This document shows positions 45,156-56,440 of a DNA stretch of 64,000 nt, piece after piece (positions within the stretch are counted from its first letter, which is position 1; every line of letters begins with the position of its first letter). This DNA is from Byssothecium circinans (Eukaryota > Ascomycota > Dothideomycetes > Pleosporales > Massarinaceae). A program made the translations under genes and the position numbers. The notes below the pieces were generated by a model. That model had not been told where the DNA came from. It made no database searches and saw only the letters and a list, made by a program, of their open reading frames with translations. The DNA lies in NCBI GenBank assembly GCA_010015675.1, contig ML976978.1, positions 1,426,848 through 1,490,847 on the forward strand. The letters are read 5' to 3'.

Positions 45156-47832
45156 ATTTGTACAATGCCCTCTGTATCATGACGTGTATCTACAACAATT
45201 ACTGGCAGACATCGCCGACCACAACATGCTACCGATCTACAGCGACACTCTATATCCTGAGGATTACACATGTAGACAATCGACGGGCACCAGGAACTTG
45301 TTCATCGCAGCATGCTACACTACCCTACACCACCGCTGCAACTAGCAACGGCTTCCTACTGCGTTCGTGGTCACTCACATGGTGCATGTGGTTCAGAGAG
45401 TAACATGAAGTCATCAGCGAGCACCGAAATCTCAGAACTCAACAGTACACCACGACGTCCCCTTCCACTAATAATACACCCCGCACACCAAGACTACACA
45501 TGCAGCATGCAACGGCCATGCATACACCACCCACTCCACGATGCATACCACCCACCCATATCTACCACCCTCCATCCAATCATGCATCAATCTCCACCAC
45601 TCACAAAAGTCCCTGCGCCACACCACAGCCACACAGCCACATCTCAAATCTCTCACACCAATATTACATCCATCCCAAACAAGCAATTCCTCCACCCCTC
45701 CCCATGCACACAAAACGTGTTCGCCAAGATGTCACCGTGGTACCTCGGCGAGAACCTGGTCTCCGTACTTTCTCCTTTTAGCTTGAATCGACGGTACGGT
45801 AGATAAGAAATGCCTCAATTTCAGTCCTTCTCCACGCACAGGCAAATGATAGCAATACACCCCCTGCATTAATGAAGCGTACGCAAGCTATTTGGTGGTC
45901 ATGGAGGTACCCAGTCAGGACCGAAGCAAAGGAAGTTCGAGAATGCCAAATGGAATCGCGATTGCTATTTTAGTCGTCTTTGGGGGGGGGGTGGAGAATA
46001 AGCGATTGGTAGAGATGGGGATTATGGCATGTGTAATAAGTACTTTTTTAGGCTCCGAAAAAAAACGGTGGAATGTGGAGGGTCCGGTGAATATGCTATG
46101 GAAGTGACGTCCTCCGAACCAGAAGCGAAGGCAACTCACTTCACATTGTGCGAAGTTCGTTAACGACCACCTGCATGCTCACGAAACCGAAACTCGCCAC
46201 GTCTTTGTTCATTTCTTTTGCATATGTGAGTTGTGCTGCTCTTTTCTTAGACCTCGATCCCATGACACTGGACACAGGGCTGCGAGGAAGCAGGCACAAA
46301 ACGCATTACGCACATCACGGTTTGAGAAAAGTTTCGAGGGGGGAACGAATTGTGGTTGAAAGTTGAAACAAGTTACAGACCGGATCCCAGTCAGGTTCGT
46401 ATCGAAGCTTAGCGAAGACTGCATATTTTAATATTATGTGCGTGTTAAACATATATCAGACGAAGCTGAGGTGGAAGTTGCGGTGGCTGGTGTTTGACGG
46501 CTGCAATCGATGTCAATTACACGTTTTGACTCCTGAACGATCAATCTTGCGAGACTGTGAGTGGCTGGTAATCAGAATAAACCACGGAACAGCAAGAGCA
46601 GTGCCTCTTTTGCCTGATCAACGAAACAGATCCATCTTCACAATTCCGTATAGAAACGTGTCGCAAGCCCTTCACCGAGTAATGTAACAAACAACCACAA
46701 CTCCAGACCGGATTCGCAACGCGTCCCAAACAAGAAAACAAGCACGATGCAACTCCCATCTCCCGTCGTATCACCCGCAACTGCCTACCGAGGGGCGTTC
46801 GAATCCCCATCCTCATACTCGTATTTTCGCACTCAGCTCAGCTCGCTTACCCACCTTCCAGAAAAGAATACCAACCATACATCTGGGCCTGCCATCGCAG
46901 CTAAGAAGCGCCACGCAACGCCCAATTCATGCCCTACAAGCTATGACGCACGCCCGCAAGATACAATCTCTCTGAAGCATGTCTACGGAATACCATCTGG
47001 TACCAGCAGCCAGCACCATGAGCGTATGCTTCATCAAGTTGATTATTGCCGCATGCGTGATGTCATCATACACCAGTGCTCAATCTACTCTTGCATATAC
47101 ACCACACTCGCAGCCCCGTATCCAATACAGTAGACAAGCCTCCCGCCATGCCCTCGAAAGAAGGAAAAGGCAAATCCCGTTCAACAATAATAATAATTCA
47201 AATGGCAAAAAGCATAACGAGTCATGGATTTTTGATATATAATTAGACCTAGGAATAAGATTGTCAGATTTTTTGGGGATTTGTGGGTCGCCCTAGCGGT
47301 GGTGCGCAACTGCCATCCAACGAATAATTGCAAGCGGAAACCTGCGTGCGCTGATCTGCGGTCGGAGGGGATGTGTGCTTGGCTTGCCGATCACACATGC
47401 TGACGGTGGGTGTTCGTTCCTAAAGGAGGATTTGATTGACAGCATGCAGCGACGTTTTGAGATGATATCAGGGTATTGTGGATGATGATGTGCGCAGATG
47501 ATGAAGGTCGGAAAATCACACATGTTAAGCTTGGAATGAATTGTGGAGACGAGTGTCACTGGAACAAGATGGCAGGTAATAGTGGTGGTGGATACCTCGT
47601 AGAGGCAGTTTGATATTTACAGTATTAAGTAGTAGTGGTGGTGGTTGGATACGATAGATGCGATATGCGATACGCTGTTTATGCAATGCGATGCGATGAA
47701 GCTGCCTCCGTGTAGTATTCTTTCGTGCCCGCCCGTGGTATCATAGAAATGATCAACACCAGAAAATGCTGAGTGAGAAAAACGCCGAAGCCCCAAATGC
47801 TGCCGCCGAACGCCCCATGGTAAAAAAGAGAA
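45156..47832. other. Long intergenic region
   Basis: 2.7 kb. A strongly C/A-skewed low-complexity stretch occupies about 45430-45720 (ACC, CAC and CCA words), and a G9 run is near 45980. Two short GGTGGT-type patches lie at about 47580-47650. The only frame with any coding character is the small one at 47018-47242, listed separately. Confidence 0.55.
47018..47242 (+). CDS. Possible small secreted peptide precursor
   Basis: A 74-codon frame starting at an ATG in a CACC context. Its first 20 residues look like a signal peptide (MSVCFIKLIIAACVMSSYTS then AQ). The mature part has no cysteine but contains a dibasic cluster ERRKRQ and a later GKKH, which could be Kex2-type cleavage sites, plus a run of five Asn. 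Another ATG lies 39 bp upstream (46979). There is no recognisable homology and no obvious core promoter, so a chance frame remains quite possible. Confidence 0.25.
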   Translation: MSVCFIKLIIAACVMSSYTSAQSTLAYTPHSQPRIQYSRQASRHALERRKRQIPFNNNNNSNGKKHNESWIFDI

Positions 47833-48783
47833 TCAAGCACTGTCGTTGCTGGTCGTCGCATCGCTCGTTGAGGAGGATGTCGACTTGTTGCTGCCGGCTG
47901 GAACTGGCAGCGTCCACTGCCATTCACGCCTTCTTTTCCGTCGCCCGGCTACTGGCGTTTCCGGACATGAGTCGCTGTCCGATTCGGAGGAGTCGCGCTT
48001 GTCGCCTGCGCGGGGTCCTCGTGGCCGCGGTGAGCTCTCGAGCGAGGAGAAAGATCTTGGTGATTCAGAGGGTGCAGAGTGCTCGTCTGAGGCTGAGGTG
48101 ACCTCGATGGAAACTGATGCTTCTGAGGGTTCTGATTCCGAGGAGGAAAGGGCGAGTGATGAGATGGTGGAGGTGGACGACTCGAGATCGGAATGCGCCA
48201 TGGTGTATTTTACGTTCTTGATCTCTTCTTCCAGCGGCGTGCGGAAAGACACCGTCTTCTCGGCAGGGAACAGTGGCCGCACAGCAGCCATCTTGCGCGG
48301 TAATATCGACTGTGCCGGGCTGTTTCGCAGGATCGAGGTGAGATTGTGCGGCTGCTTGTAGGGTACCACGAGCGTGGCGGAGTCGTTGGATGCCGATGTG
48401 AGTGACGAGGCGAGAGTCGAGGCGGAGCTGGGTGTCGACGCGCTGGAGAGGCTGTCGCAGCTGCTGTCTATCGAGAGGCGAGGCCGCGACGGGCGACCGC
48501 TGGCTGGCGAGGAGGAGGTGGATGATGATGATGAGGCCGGGGGCTCATAGGCGTTGGAGAAGGTGTTGCGGATGGTGGGGGAGACGGCGCTGAGGGTGTC
48601 GAGCCGCAAACTGGTAGAGCCCTTGCCAAAAGTGCGGTTCTGCTGGGTGTCGAGACGCAGTTTTGGGCGCTGCAGGGCGGGCGTCCGCTGTAATATGGGC
48701 AGCGAGGTCGTCATGGTGGTGTGCGGCAGGTCGCGTGGTCCGTAGGCGTGAGTGGGTGGCAGGTGGGTTATAGTCGACAACAT
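47833..48783 (-). CDS. Disordered conserved fungal protein with KTVSF motif
   Basis: Single exon, 316 residues, ATG at 48783. Most of it is Ser-rich and disordered, with a poly-Ser/Thr tail. One ordered-looking island in the middle (about residues 148-200) reads NLTSILRNSPAQSILPRK and then EKTVSFRTPLEEEIKNVKY. This island resembles a short module I have seen in uncharacterised Pezizomycotina proteins. KTVSF fits the [RK]-x(0,1)-[VI]-x-[FW] docking consensus of protein phosphatase 1 regulators, so a PP1-interacting role is a testable guess, not an assignment. An internal ATG at residue 24 (MTTSLPIL) could be the true start. The tail ends KRRREWQWTLPVPAG then Ser/Thr. Confidence 0.65.
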   Translation of the reverse strand: MLSTITHLPPTHAYGPRDLPHTTMTTSLPILQRTPALQRPKLRLDTQQNRTFGKGSTSLRLDTLSAVSPTIRNTFSNAYEPPASSSSSTSSSPASGRPSRPRLSIDSSCDSLSSASTPSSASTLASSLTSASNDSATLVVPYKQPHNLTSILRNSPAQSILPRKMAAVRPLFPAEKTVSFRTPLEEEIKNVKYTMAHSDLESSTSTISSLALSSSESEPSEASVSIEVTSASDEHSAPSESPRSFSSLESSPRPRGPRAGDKRDSSESDSDSCPETPVAGRRKRRREWQWTLPVPAGSNKSTSSSTSDATTSNDSA

Positions 48784-49418
48784 GATCTCAGTGATCTCAG
48801 ATGGCCCAGCAGATACGACAGGAGGGTGCCACCCGTCGGTGCGTCTGGTCAGGGTTGGTCTGGGACCTCGTGTACGTCTTCGTATTCTGCTGATGTCGTG
48901 CCGGGGGTAGCGGGGGGCACGGGGGACTACGAGGAGCGGTGGTAGTCTTGTACTTGTTCAGTATCGGTGGGAAATTCAGTAGTGCAGCTGCGGCGGCACG
49001 GGGACGGGCAGCTATATAATGAACACTTCGAGAAAGACTACCGGTAGGCGGGGCGCCTGTGCAAGACAGGGCTCCATTGTTGTATGGGCGGTCCACCGCA
49101 CGGAGTGGTTTGGACTGGCCGGATCTGCTGGGGGTGCGCATGCGTAGCGCTCTCAAAATAGGCGGCGTCTATAATTGGGCTCCAGGTGGCTCCCTTCACC
49201 CTTGTCCTGGTGGCGACATGCTACCCGATGCAGCTACTATGATCCGGGCCTTAGTTGGTCTTGGTCTTAACTATTACCACGTAGACATTATTCGCGGTAT
49301 TGCCAATAGGGTCTGAGGATACGCTTCATGCGTGTTTCGCGCAAGCCTTTGCCTGGTGGATTGCGCGTACAGTACACCTGCCGGTACCCCCTTCACTACG
49401 CCTCAAGCTGAGTGCTCC
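48784..49418. other. Divergent intergenic region
   Basis: 635 bp between the KTVSF-protein gene and the polymerase iota gene, holding both promoters. No gene is seen. Confidence 0.5.
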
Positions 49419-52072
49419 ATGGACCTCGACCGGCCGCGAAGGATGAGGCTGTCCGCGTTGAAACGCCAACTCCAGTCCATCATCATCCACTTTGTATGTA
49501 AGCACGCGCCGGTCGAAGCGCTGCACTGCACTGCCATGCGCCCGACCCTGCTCGAGAAATCCTCGGAGCGATCTTGCCCGCGTAAAAATCGCTCTGCTAA
49601 CCTGCACTTCTCGCGTAGGATTACGATGCCTTCTACGCCAGTTGCTTTGAAGCTGAAACACCAGCCCTCAAGATGCGTCCGCTGGCTGTCCAGCAGAAAC
49701 AAATCGTCGTCACCTGTAACTATGAGGCGAGTTTCTTTGCCGCCGCAAGCTATGATTAGTTGAGTAATTGTTTCAGGCGCGGCGTCGAGTATGACCTCCC
49801 ATCATCTCAGTAATGTCATCTGCAAACCCCACCGGCGCACGTCTGACTCGACGTGGAATACGACCTCTCATCCATGTATTGGGCGACGCTCGCTATACCT
49901 GCTCGCTCGTCTGGCTTTCTGTAGTCAGCCTGCTGACTACTGAGGCAGGGCCTCTACAAGCTGCAGCTGATCAAGGACGCCAAACGAATATGCCCCGACG
50001 TCGTGATCGTGTTGGGCGAAGACCTCACTCGCTTTAGAAACGTCTCGAAGGAGCTGTATGGCTTTCTCCGATCCTTTTCCTGGAACCACCAATGTGAACG
50101 ATTAGGATTTGACGAGGTAGGTAATTCTCCGAGCTCTTGGTCAGCGTCCTATCCTATTCTGTCTGAGACATGTATCTCATTAACTATTTCCGTCACATTG
50201 CCTGTTATCGCTCCCGGAGTAGGGTCCTTATGAAGAATTTGCTCATTCTGCATGTGTGGTCTGATACTCCTGCTAGGTATGGATGGAGATCACTGATATC
50301 ATCGACTACAATATCGGACTACTGAACAAGAACGATCTCGCCAATTCCTTCTTCTGCCTTTCGAAAGATGATCCAACAGCAGGATTCGCGTTCGATGCCT
50401 CCAAGGTCGCTGGGCATACGTATCCAGAGTCAAGTGGTAAGCTTTACACATCATTTTGTGGCGCATGTCGGCCGAATGAGCATCAAGGCAGAACGAAGGC
50501 AGAATCTGGAGTCGGAAGTTTCGGACTCTCAGCACAGACTTCCGCCGAATGCTGACTGACTGTCCGATGAGCAAGAAACGGTCAACATCCCCGCGCTCAC
50601 TATTTCCCCTATATCGAAGACAAATGATGATACAGCGCGCAGCCCAAATAATCGGGACATATTTCCAGGTCCTTGCGTCTATTTCAAGATGATGATGCTA
50701 ACTCGACCCAGACCATCCCTTGGATTCGCTGCGACTCAGGCTCCACCTCGGTAGTCACTTTGCGCAGCATCTTCGCAAAAAGCTCGAAACGGACAAGGGA
50801 TTCACCTGCACGGTGGGTATTTCCACGAACAAGCTTCTGTCAAAGCTCGTCGGGAATTTGCACAAACCAAAGGATCAAACAACGTTGGTACCCCCTTACA
50901 CCTCCGACGATGGGACTGACAATGTTACTTCCTTCATTGACGGTCATGAAGTTGGGAAGATCCCCGGAATAGGGTTCAAGCTTGCGCAGAAACTGAGAGC
51001 GCATATGCTGCAGCGACCAGCTGACTTTGACGATGGGCTCGTCCATGGCGAGACGAAGGAGAATGTGCTTGTGGAACAGATTAGACAAGCGAGCGATTTA
51101 GGGGCTGAGACGCTTGAAAAGATCCTCGGTGGTCCTGGAACTCCACATGGTATCGGCGCAAGAGTATGGGGTCTTTTGAATGGATGCGACGATAGTGAAG
51201 TTGGACAGGCTCGCGATGTCCCGAGGCAGATCAGTATCGAAGACAGCTACGTTCGCCTGGACACCCTGGACGAAGCCACCAAGGAATTGCTGGCCTTGTC
51301 CAAGAGTCTAGTCAAGCGAATGCACGCTGACCTTCTTGAAGACGACGACGAAGACCTCCAGACATCTGAATACGTGGGCATGGGGAATGCTGCGCCTCTT
51401 GACGTAACGAGCAAGCGCTGGCTAGCGTTTCCTAAAACCATCCGACTATCTACTCGCCCACGACCTCCGCAAAATCCAGATGGAAGTCGGAATCGCTCAT
51501 TTGCGCGTATCTCCCGCTCAGCCTCAATGCCTAACTTTGTATTCAATCTCAAAGAGACCATTGACTCACTAGCCACCCGGCTAGTGAAGGAGGTACTACT
51601 ACCCTTATTCAAAAGGCTTCATCCGCAAAAGAGTGGATGGAACCTGAGTTTGGTCAACATTGCAGCCACGAATATGGTGGACGCAGCAAATGAGAAGGGT
51701 GGTGGTGTTGGAAGAGACATTGGGAAGATGTTCAAGAGGCAGGATGATGTACTTAAGCAGTGGACAGTGTATGATGCGAGTGAGTCGAATCCTGAACCGG
51801 AACAGGGACCAGATACCAAGATGATGGCTGTCGACCAAATCGAACAGGAAATGGAGCCTATGAGAACACCGGCTCCTGAGCTAGTAGAGGACAGGAAGGG
51901 ATCGGAAGATGTTCCAACTGCATCTCAGCAAGCCAGTCTTGCACTTGAGGATCATTGGGAGTATGAAGACGAGGATATGCTGGATGAAGATTCGTACAAT
52001 TGCGAAGAGTGTGGCGCGATAATGCCCCTTTTCGCTATGGGTGCTCATGCGCGATGGCATGCGAATACATAG
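49419..52072 (+). CDS. POLI: Y-family DNA polymerase iota
   Basis: Translesion DNA polymerase that copies past damaged bases in the nucleus. Six exons, 49419-49493, 49619-49726, 49777-49788, 49949-50116, 50277-50436 and 50712-52072, encode 627 residues. The catalytic palm is IIIHFDYDAFYAS, VQQKQIVVTCNYEARRRG, VLGEDLTRFRNVS and CERLGFDEVWMEITDI, the last two being closest to Pol iota rather than eta. The little-finger approach has GFTCTVGISTNKLLSKLVGN and KIPGIGFKLAQKL. The C-terminus bears a putative C2H2 ubiquitin-binding finger (CEECGAIMPLFAMGAHARWH). Two junctions are odd: the intron after CNYE starts with GC (GCGAGT...TTTCAG), and the next exon is just 12 nt (Ala-Arg-Arg-Arg). Both are needed to make the invariant NYEARRRGLYKL. 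Confidence 0.88.
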
Positions 52073-52348
52073 TCATTCATATATTATTGAACGACGTTGA
52101 ACTGTGCATCCATGCAGGACCGTTATCGATCCTTCCAGATGTGTACGCCAAGCTTTCCAGAAGATTTCCTTTAATGGCTAGCCCTGTGAATCTCCTCGGC
52201 AAGCGTGACAACAGTGCACTGCATGTGAAGGTTGAATGGCAAAGCTTGATAACACTGGAAAGCTTGGTCTCGCACCCTCTCCGCATTCCATGCCAACCAT
52301 TACCTCGCTATCCTAATCTAGTGAACCGCGATTGGGTTGGGCGCAACA

Positions 52349-54176
52349 ATGCCGGGTTCTTCACGACTACCCGTGAGTCTCCGTGACTCGTTCACCAAGC
52401 ACAAGAGCTCGGTGAGGGGACAGCAACTCGCAGCGCTTAATGTCGATGTGTACGTCCACCTTTCCACAGTTTCAGAGGAGATGAGGGATGATGACAGGCT
52501 AATTGAAGGCCCTACAGTCTCAGGAACATCATCTTTGTCCTCTTCCTTCTTCGCTGGACGCGCAAGCTCTTCTATCAACTCAAAGGTCGGGGCATCACCG
52601 GCTCCGTAGTAGACATCTACACCTACATCCGACGCACTCTTTACGGTCACTTCCTCCGCGCGCCCGGTGTCCGCACCAAGGTGCAAACGCAAGTCTCCGA
52701 GAGCATCCTCAAACTCGAGCGCAAACTCGTTCCGTCGGGTCCCGGCATCACGCGCATTACTTCGCTGCCGGCGGAAGGATGGAGCGAAGACGAGGTCAGG
52801 GCAAAGCTGGAAGAGCTAGCGCAGATGGAGCATACCCGCTGGGAGGACGGAAGGGTCAGCGGTGCTGTATATCATGGAGGTGACGAGTTGATAAGGTTGC
52901 AGACGGAGGCTTTTGGGAAGTTTACGGTTGCCAATCCAATTCATCCTGATGTCTTTCCCGGTGTGAGGAAGATGGAGGCTGAGGTTGTTGCCATGGTGCG
53001 TTCCACACACTTGGAAATAAAGAAGATTTGGTATGCTAATTGTAATAGGTCCTGTCGCTCTTCAATGCCCCCGAAGGCGCTTGCGGCGTCACCACAAGTG
53101 GAGGCACTGAGTCCATTCTCATGGCATGCCTCTCCGCGCGCAACAAAGCCTATGCCGAACGCGGTGTCACGGAACCTGAGATGATTCTCCCCGAAACTGC
53201 GCATACCGCTTTCCGCAAAGCCGGCGAGTACTTCAAGATCAAAGTCCACCTCGTAGCCTGCAAAGCGCCATCATACAAAGTACACGTCTCATCTGTCTCG
53301 CGCCTCATCAACCCGAACACGGTCCTTCTCGTCGGCTCCGCACCCAACTTCCCCCACGGTATCATCGACGACATCTCCAGTCTCTCCAAACTAGCACACA
53401 AGAAGAAGCTCCCGCTCCACGTAGACTGCTGTCTGGGCTCCTTCATCATCCCCATGCTCCCCAAAGCCGGCTTCGATGCTGAACCCTTCGATTTCAAGCT
53501 CAAAGGCGTAACAAGCATATCCTGCGACACGCACAAATACGGTTTCGCGCCCAAGGGAAACAGCACCGTTCTCTACCGCTCCGATGACTACCGCAAGTAC
53601 CAATACTTCATCAGCCCCGACTGGTCCGGCGGTGTCTACGCCTCTCCCTCCATCGCGGGCTCGCGCCCCGGCGCTCTCATCGCAGGGTGCTGGGCCTCGC
53701 TCGTCAAGCAAGGTGAAACAGGCTACATCGACGCGTGCCACAAAATCGTCGGCGGGATGAAGAAAATCGAGTCCGCAATCCGAACTCACCCGGCCCTGTC
53801 TCCAGACCTCAAAGTCGTAGGCCGTCCTCTCGTCTCCGTCGTAGCCTTCCTTTCCAACACGATCGACATCTACGACATCGCGGATGGCATGTCGGAGAAG
53901 GGCTGGCATTTGAATGCGCTGCAAAACCCGCCGGCTATACATGTCGCGGTTACGTTGCCGATTGTTACCGTGGTGGATAAGCTGATTGGCGATTTGGTGG
54001 ATGTTACCGAGGAGGTTAAGGAGAAGGAACGGAAGAGAGTGGCAGAGGGTAAGAGTGGGAAGGGTGCGGCAAAGGGGGATGCGGCGGCGTTGTATGGAGT
54101 TGCGGGGAGTTTGCCGAATAAGAGCGTGGTTGTGGATTTGGCGAAGGGGTTTTTGGACACGTTGTATAAGGTGTAG
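52349..54176 (+). CDS. DPL1: Sphingosine-1-phosphate lyase (sphinganine-1-phosphate aldolase)
   Basis: PLP enzyme of the ER membrane that cleaves long-chain base phosphates to a fatty aldehyde and phosphoethanolamine, the exit step of sphingolipid metabolism. Exons 52349-52449, 52518-52995 and 53049-54176 (introns 68 and 53 bp) encode 568 residues. An N-terminal membrane segment (LRNIIFVLFLLRW) is completed at the first splice. The group II decarboxylase fold follows: SGAVYHGGDELIRLQTEAFG, ANPIHPDVFPGVRKMEAE, the glycine-rich CGVTTSGGTESILMA and HVDCCLGSF. The Schiff-base Lys356 is in SISCDTHKYGFAPKG, followed by GGVYASPSIAGSRPG. A Lys-rich loop (KEKERKRVAEGKSGKG) near the C-terminus looks lineage-specific. 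It lies 276 bp downstream of polymerase iota on the same strand, with no functional link apparent. Confidence 0.95.
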
Positions 54177-54822
54177 GATGGAGGGTGTATATATGGGAGG
54201 AAATTGCACGGGATGGAGCATGTTCTTGTTGATAGGGTTGGGGAGAATTATATATTGCTTTGACTGTCTGCTGGCACGATACTTATATGGTTCCTGTGAT
54301 GTCTATCTAGGGGAAATGTGCAGGAGAATCCTGCTTTCAGAGAAGCGAGAGTGAGATGTTTGTATTATGACAAAAGTGCTCGAATTCATACGTCAAGTGC
54401 AAGGGACTGTTTGAGCATGTTGTTCTGGACACATGGTTCGCAACAACAGATCTGAGGCAGCCTACCACCTTTCATCTTGACTGATGAGTATTTTTTATCT
54501 TGAATGTTAGACACTGATACCCAAGTAGTAGGAGCACGAGAACGGTCGATTCTATGCTATCAGCCTAACTGCTTTTAGACGACGCTAGACCCACTTCATT
54601 GTCTCACACCTGACGAAACGTCACTACCTCTCCCCAAATGTATAGCCAGTATGTTACTTCCTGTTGCTACTTCCTATCCACACCGCTGACATTCTTTCCT
54701 CGCTAATCGGCGGTAACGCCGCATTCTGTGCGCTCGCGTTTCCTTTCACCCTCCCTTCCACCACACTTGTATCTTCACCACTCTATCGTTAACTACTACA
54801 TCTGTCTAACACTACAGCAAAC
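54177..54822. other. Intergenic
   Basis: 646 bp upstream of the methyltransferase-like gene. The last 100 bp are C/T-rich leader sequence. No gene is seen. Confidence 0.5.
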
Positions 54823-56149
54823 ATGGCAACGTCTCATAGTTCGGAATTCTCTGACAAACGACCTTCGGAGGGCACGGCAGAGGAACCATTTTGCCCATTC
54901 CGTAATGATTACAGCATCAATGAGCCTAGTCGAGAGGCGAGGACAAGGACTGAGTCGCATGTTGGGCCAACGGAACAGCCAGTCGCTACGACCGATCCCA
55001 AGCCCCCAGCGGACCAGACAGTTGCCTCAAAATCGCTCCTCGAAATTGTGCTCTATCGCCTCTTTCGCCCTCTGGCGCGTGTTCTTGGCCTCCTCATCGG
55101 CTGGAGAGCTTTCAGGGCCCCAGAGCTGTACGTCGGTGCTTGCGCGACGACGCGAACCGACACCCCTCTGGACGAGCTTTACTGATATTCTTAGGTGCGA
55201 TTTCTCCTGCATGCCTGACCGGATTCGTCAGGCTTGTCAGAATGTTCTCACTACCCAGTGGCGTCGTAGAGTGCCGTTACTCCAACTTGCTCCTCCGGCT
55301 GATATTGCTTGTGGGACACTTGCGCGTGTAGTCGATGAGGTAGATGCATTAGGCACACGGAATCTAGAGGTGGGACTGAAACCAAACATCTCCCCTTCTG
55401 TTCGGAATTGTTCTGAGCGCTAAACATTGTGCATAGGTGTTCGAGTTTTGCACTGGTAGCGGTGGACCTACTCCCGTCTTTGAAAAGCACATCAATGCCC
55501 AACGAAGGTCCACAGGAAAAGATTCGCTGCGGTTCTATATCTCCGACAAATATCCCAACCCTGAAGCCTGGAAGGAAATTGTTGCTGGAAGGTACCATCT
55601 CAACCAAATCGAGGAGAGCGTCGATGCTGCTGATCCACCGCCTGTTGCGCTGAGCATTAATTCGCGACGAAAAGATACAGAGTACGTCCTAAATGGCGAC
55701 CATGATTACGTATATCTACTAACGCGCACCCTAGTGTTGGGGAGACTAGCCAGAACCGCATATTTCGATTGTTCAACCTTTCATTCCACCATTTTCCCGA
55801 CCCGGCCGCCATAGAAATACTCCGCAGCACCATGGAGACGGCTGACGGAATCGCAATCATCGAGCTCCAGGATCGTCGTTTGGGATGTTTGGCCATGATG
55901 GGTTTCAATTGGATGTTTCTCTGGAAGATTACACCCTTCTGGAGCGAGCCTAAGCGGTCACTGATACGGAAGATGTTGTGGCTCTTTCCGAACATGGTCA
56001 TCTACGCAGCGGTCCTTTTCACCCTTTGCTGGGATGGTATGGCCTCCTGTATCCGCACTCGAGAGTTTGGAGAATTCATCGATCTTGTTGCCAAGGCTGC
56101 AGACGGTTCTGGGTTCGTACTCCTTACGCAGCGCCATAGCATCCCCTAG
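54823..56149 (+). CDS. SAM methyltransferase-like membrane-associated protein
   Basis: Four exons, 54823-55127, 55195-55369, 55437-55681 and 55735-56149, give 379 residues, with introns of 67, 67 and 53 bp. All four junctions keep phase and rebuild sensible sequence. The disordered leader is about 75 residues. A hydrophobic segment near residues 85-100 (RLFRPLARVLGLLIGW) may bind membrane. The Rossmann-like part starts with VFEFCTGSGGPTPVFE (motif I) and reaches RIFRLFNLSFHHFPDPAA and TADGIAIIELQDR. A second hydrophobic pair follows (FNWMFLWKITPFW; VIYAAVLFTLCWDG), then CIRTREFGEFIDL. Such proteins are widespread and uncharacterised in ascomycetes. The substrate is unknown. The downstream disordered gene is on the same strand. 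Confidence 0.8.
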
Positions 56150-56440
56150 ATAAGCTTTACTGACTGTGTATGAAGTACCAACGAACTAGAACCTACAGCG
56201 GACTATGTGAGAGTTTGCAAAATCGGCGATTGGGAATGGCGAGAGCATACCCGGGTCTTGCATACTCGTCCGTCCGGTTATGTGAAGATGTTCTCCGGTG
56301 TACGCAGATCTGAGTAGAAATCGGATCTTCCCCAGCGCAAGAGTCAGCAGCAACCACGATCCGGCTCTTCGAATACCTTTGAGGAGGTGAAGTGGAACAG
56401 TTCGCTGCGTGTCGATTCTATAACACCGACGCGCGGAAGA

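Noticed and set aside
45430..45720. CA-rich stretch considered as a CRISPR-like or satellite array
   Set aside because: There is no regular unit or spacer pattern, and the DNA is eukaryotic; it is simple low-complexity sequence.
46785..46830. A T-arm-like GGGGCGTTCGAATCCCC suggesting a tRNA
   Set aside because: The stem has a mismatch, and no D arm, anticodon arm or acceptor stem can be placed around it.
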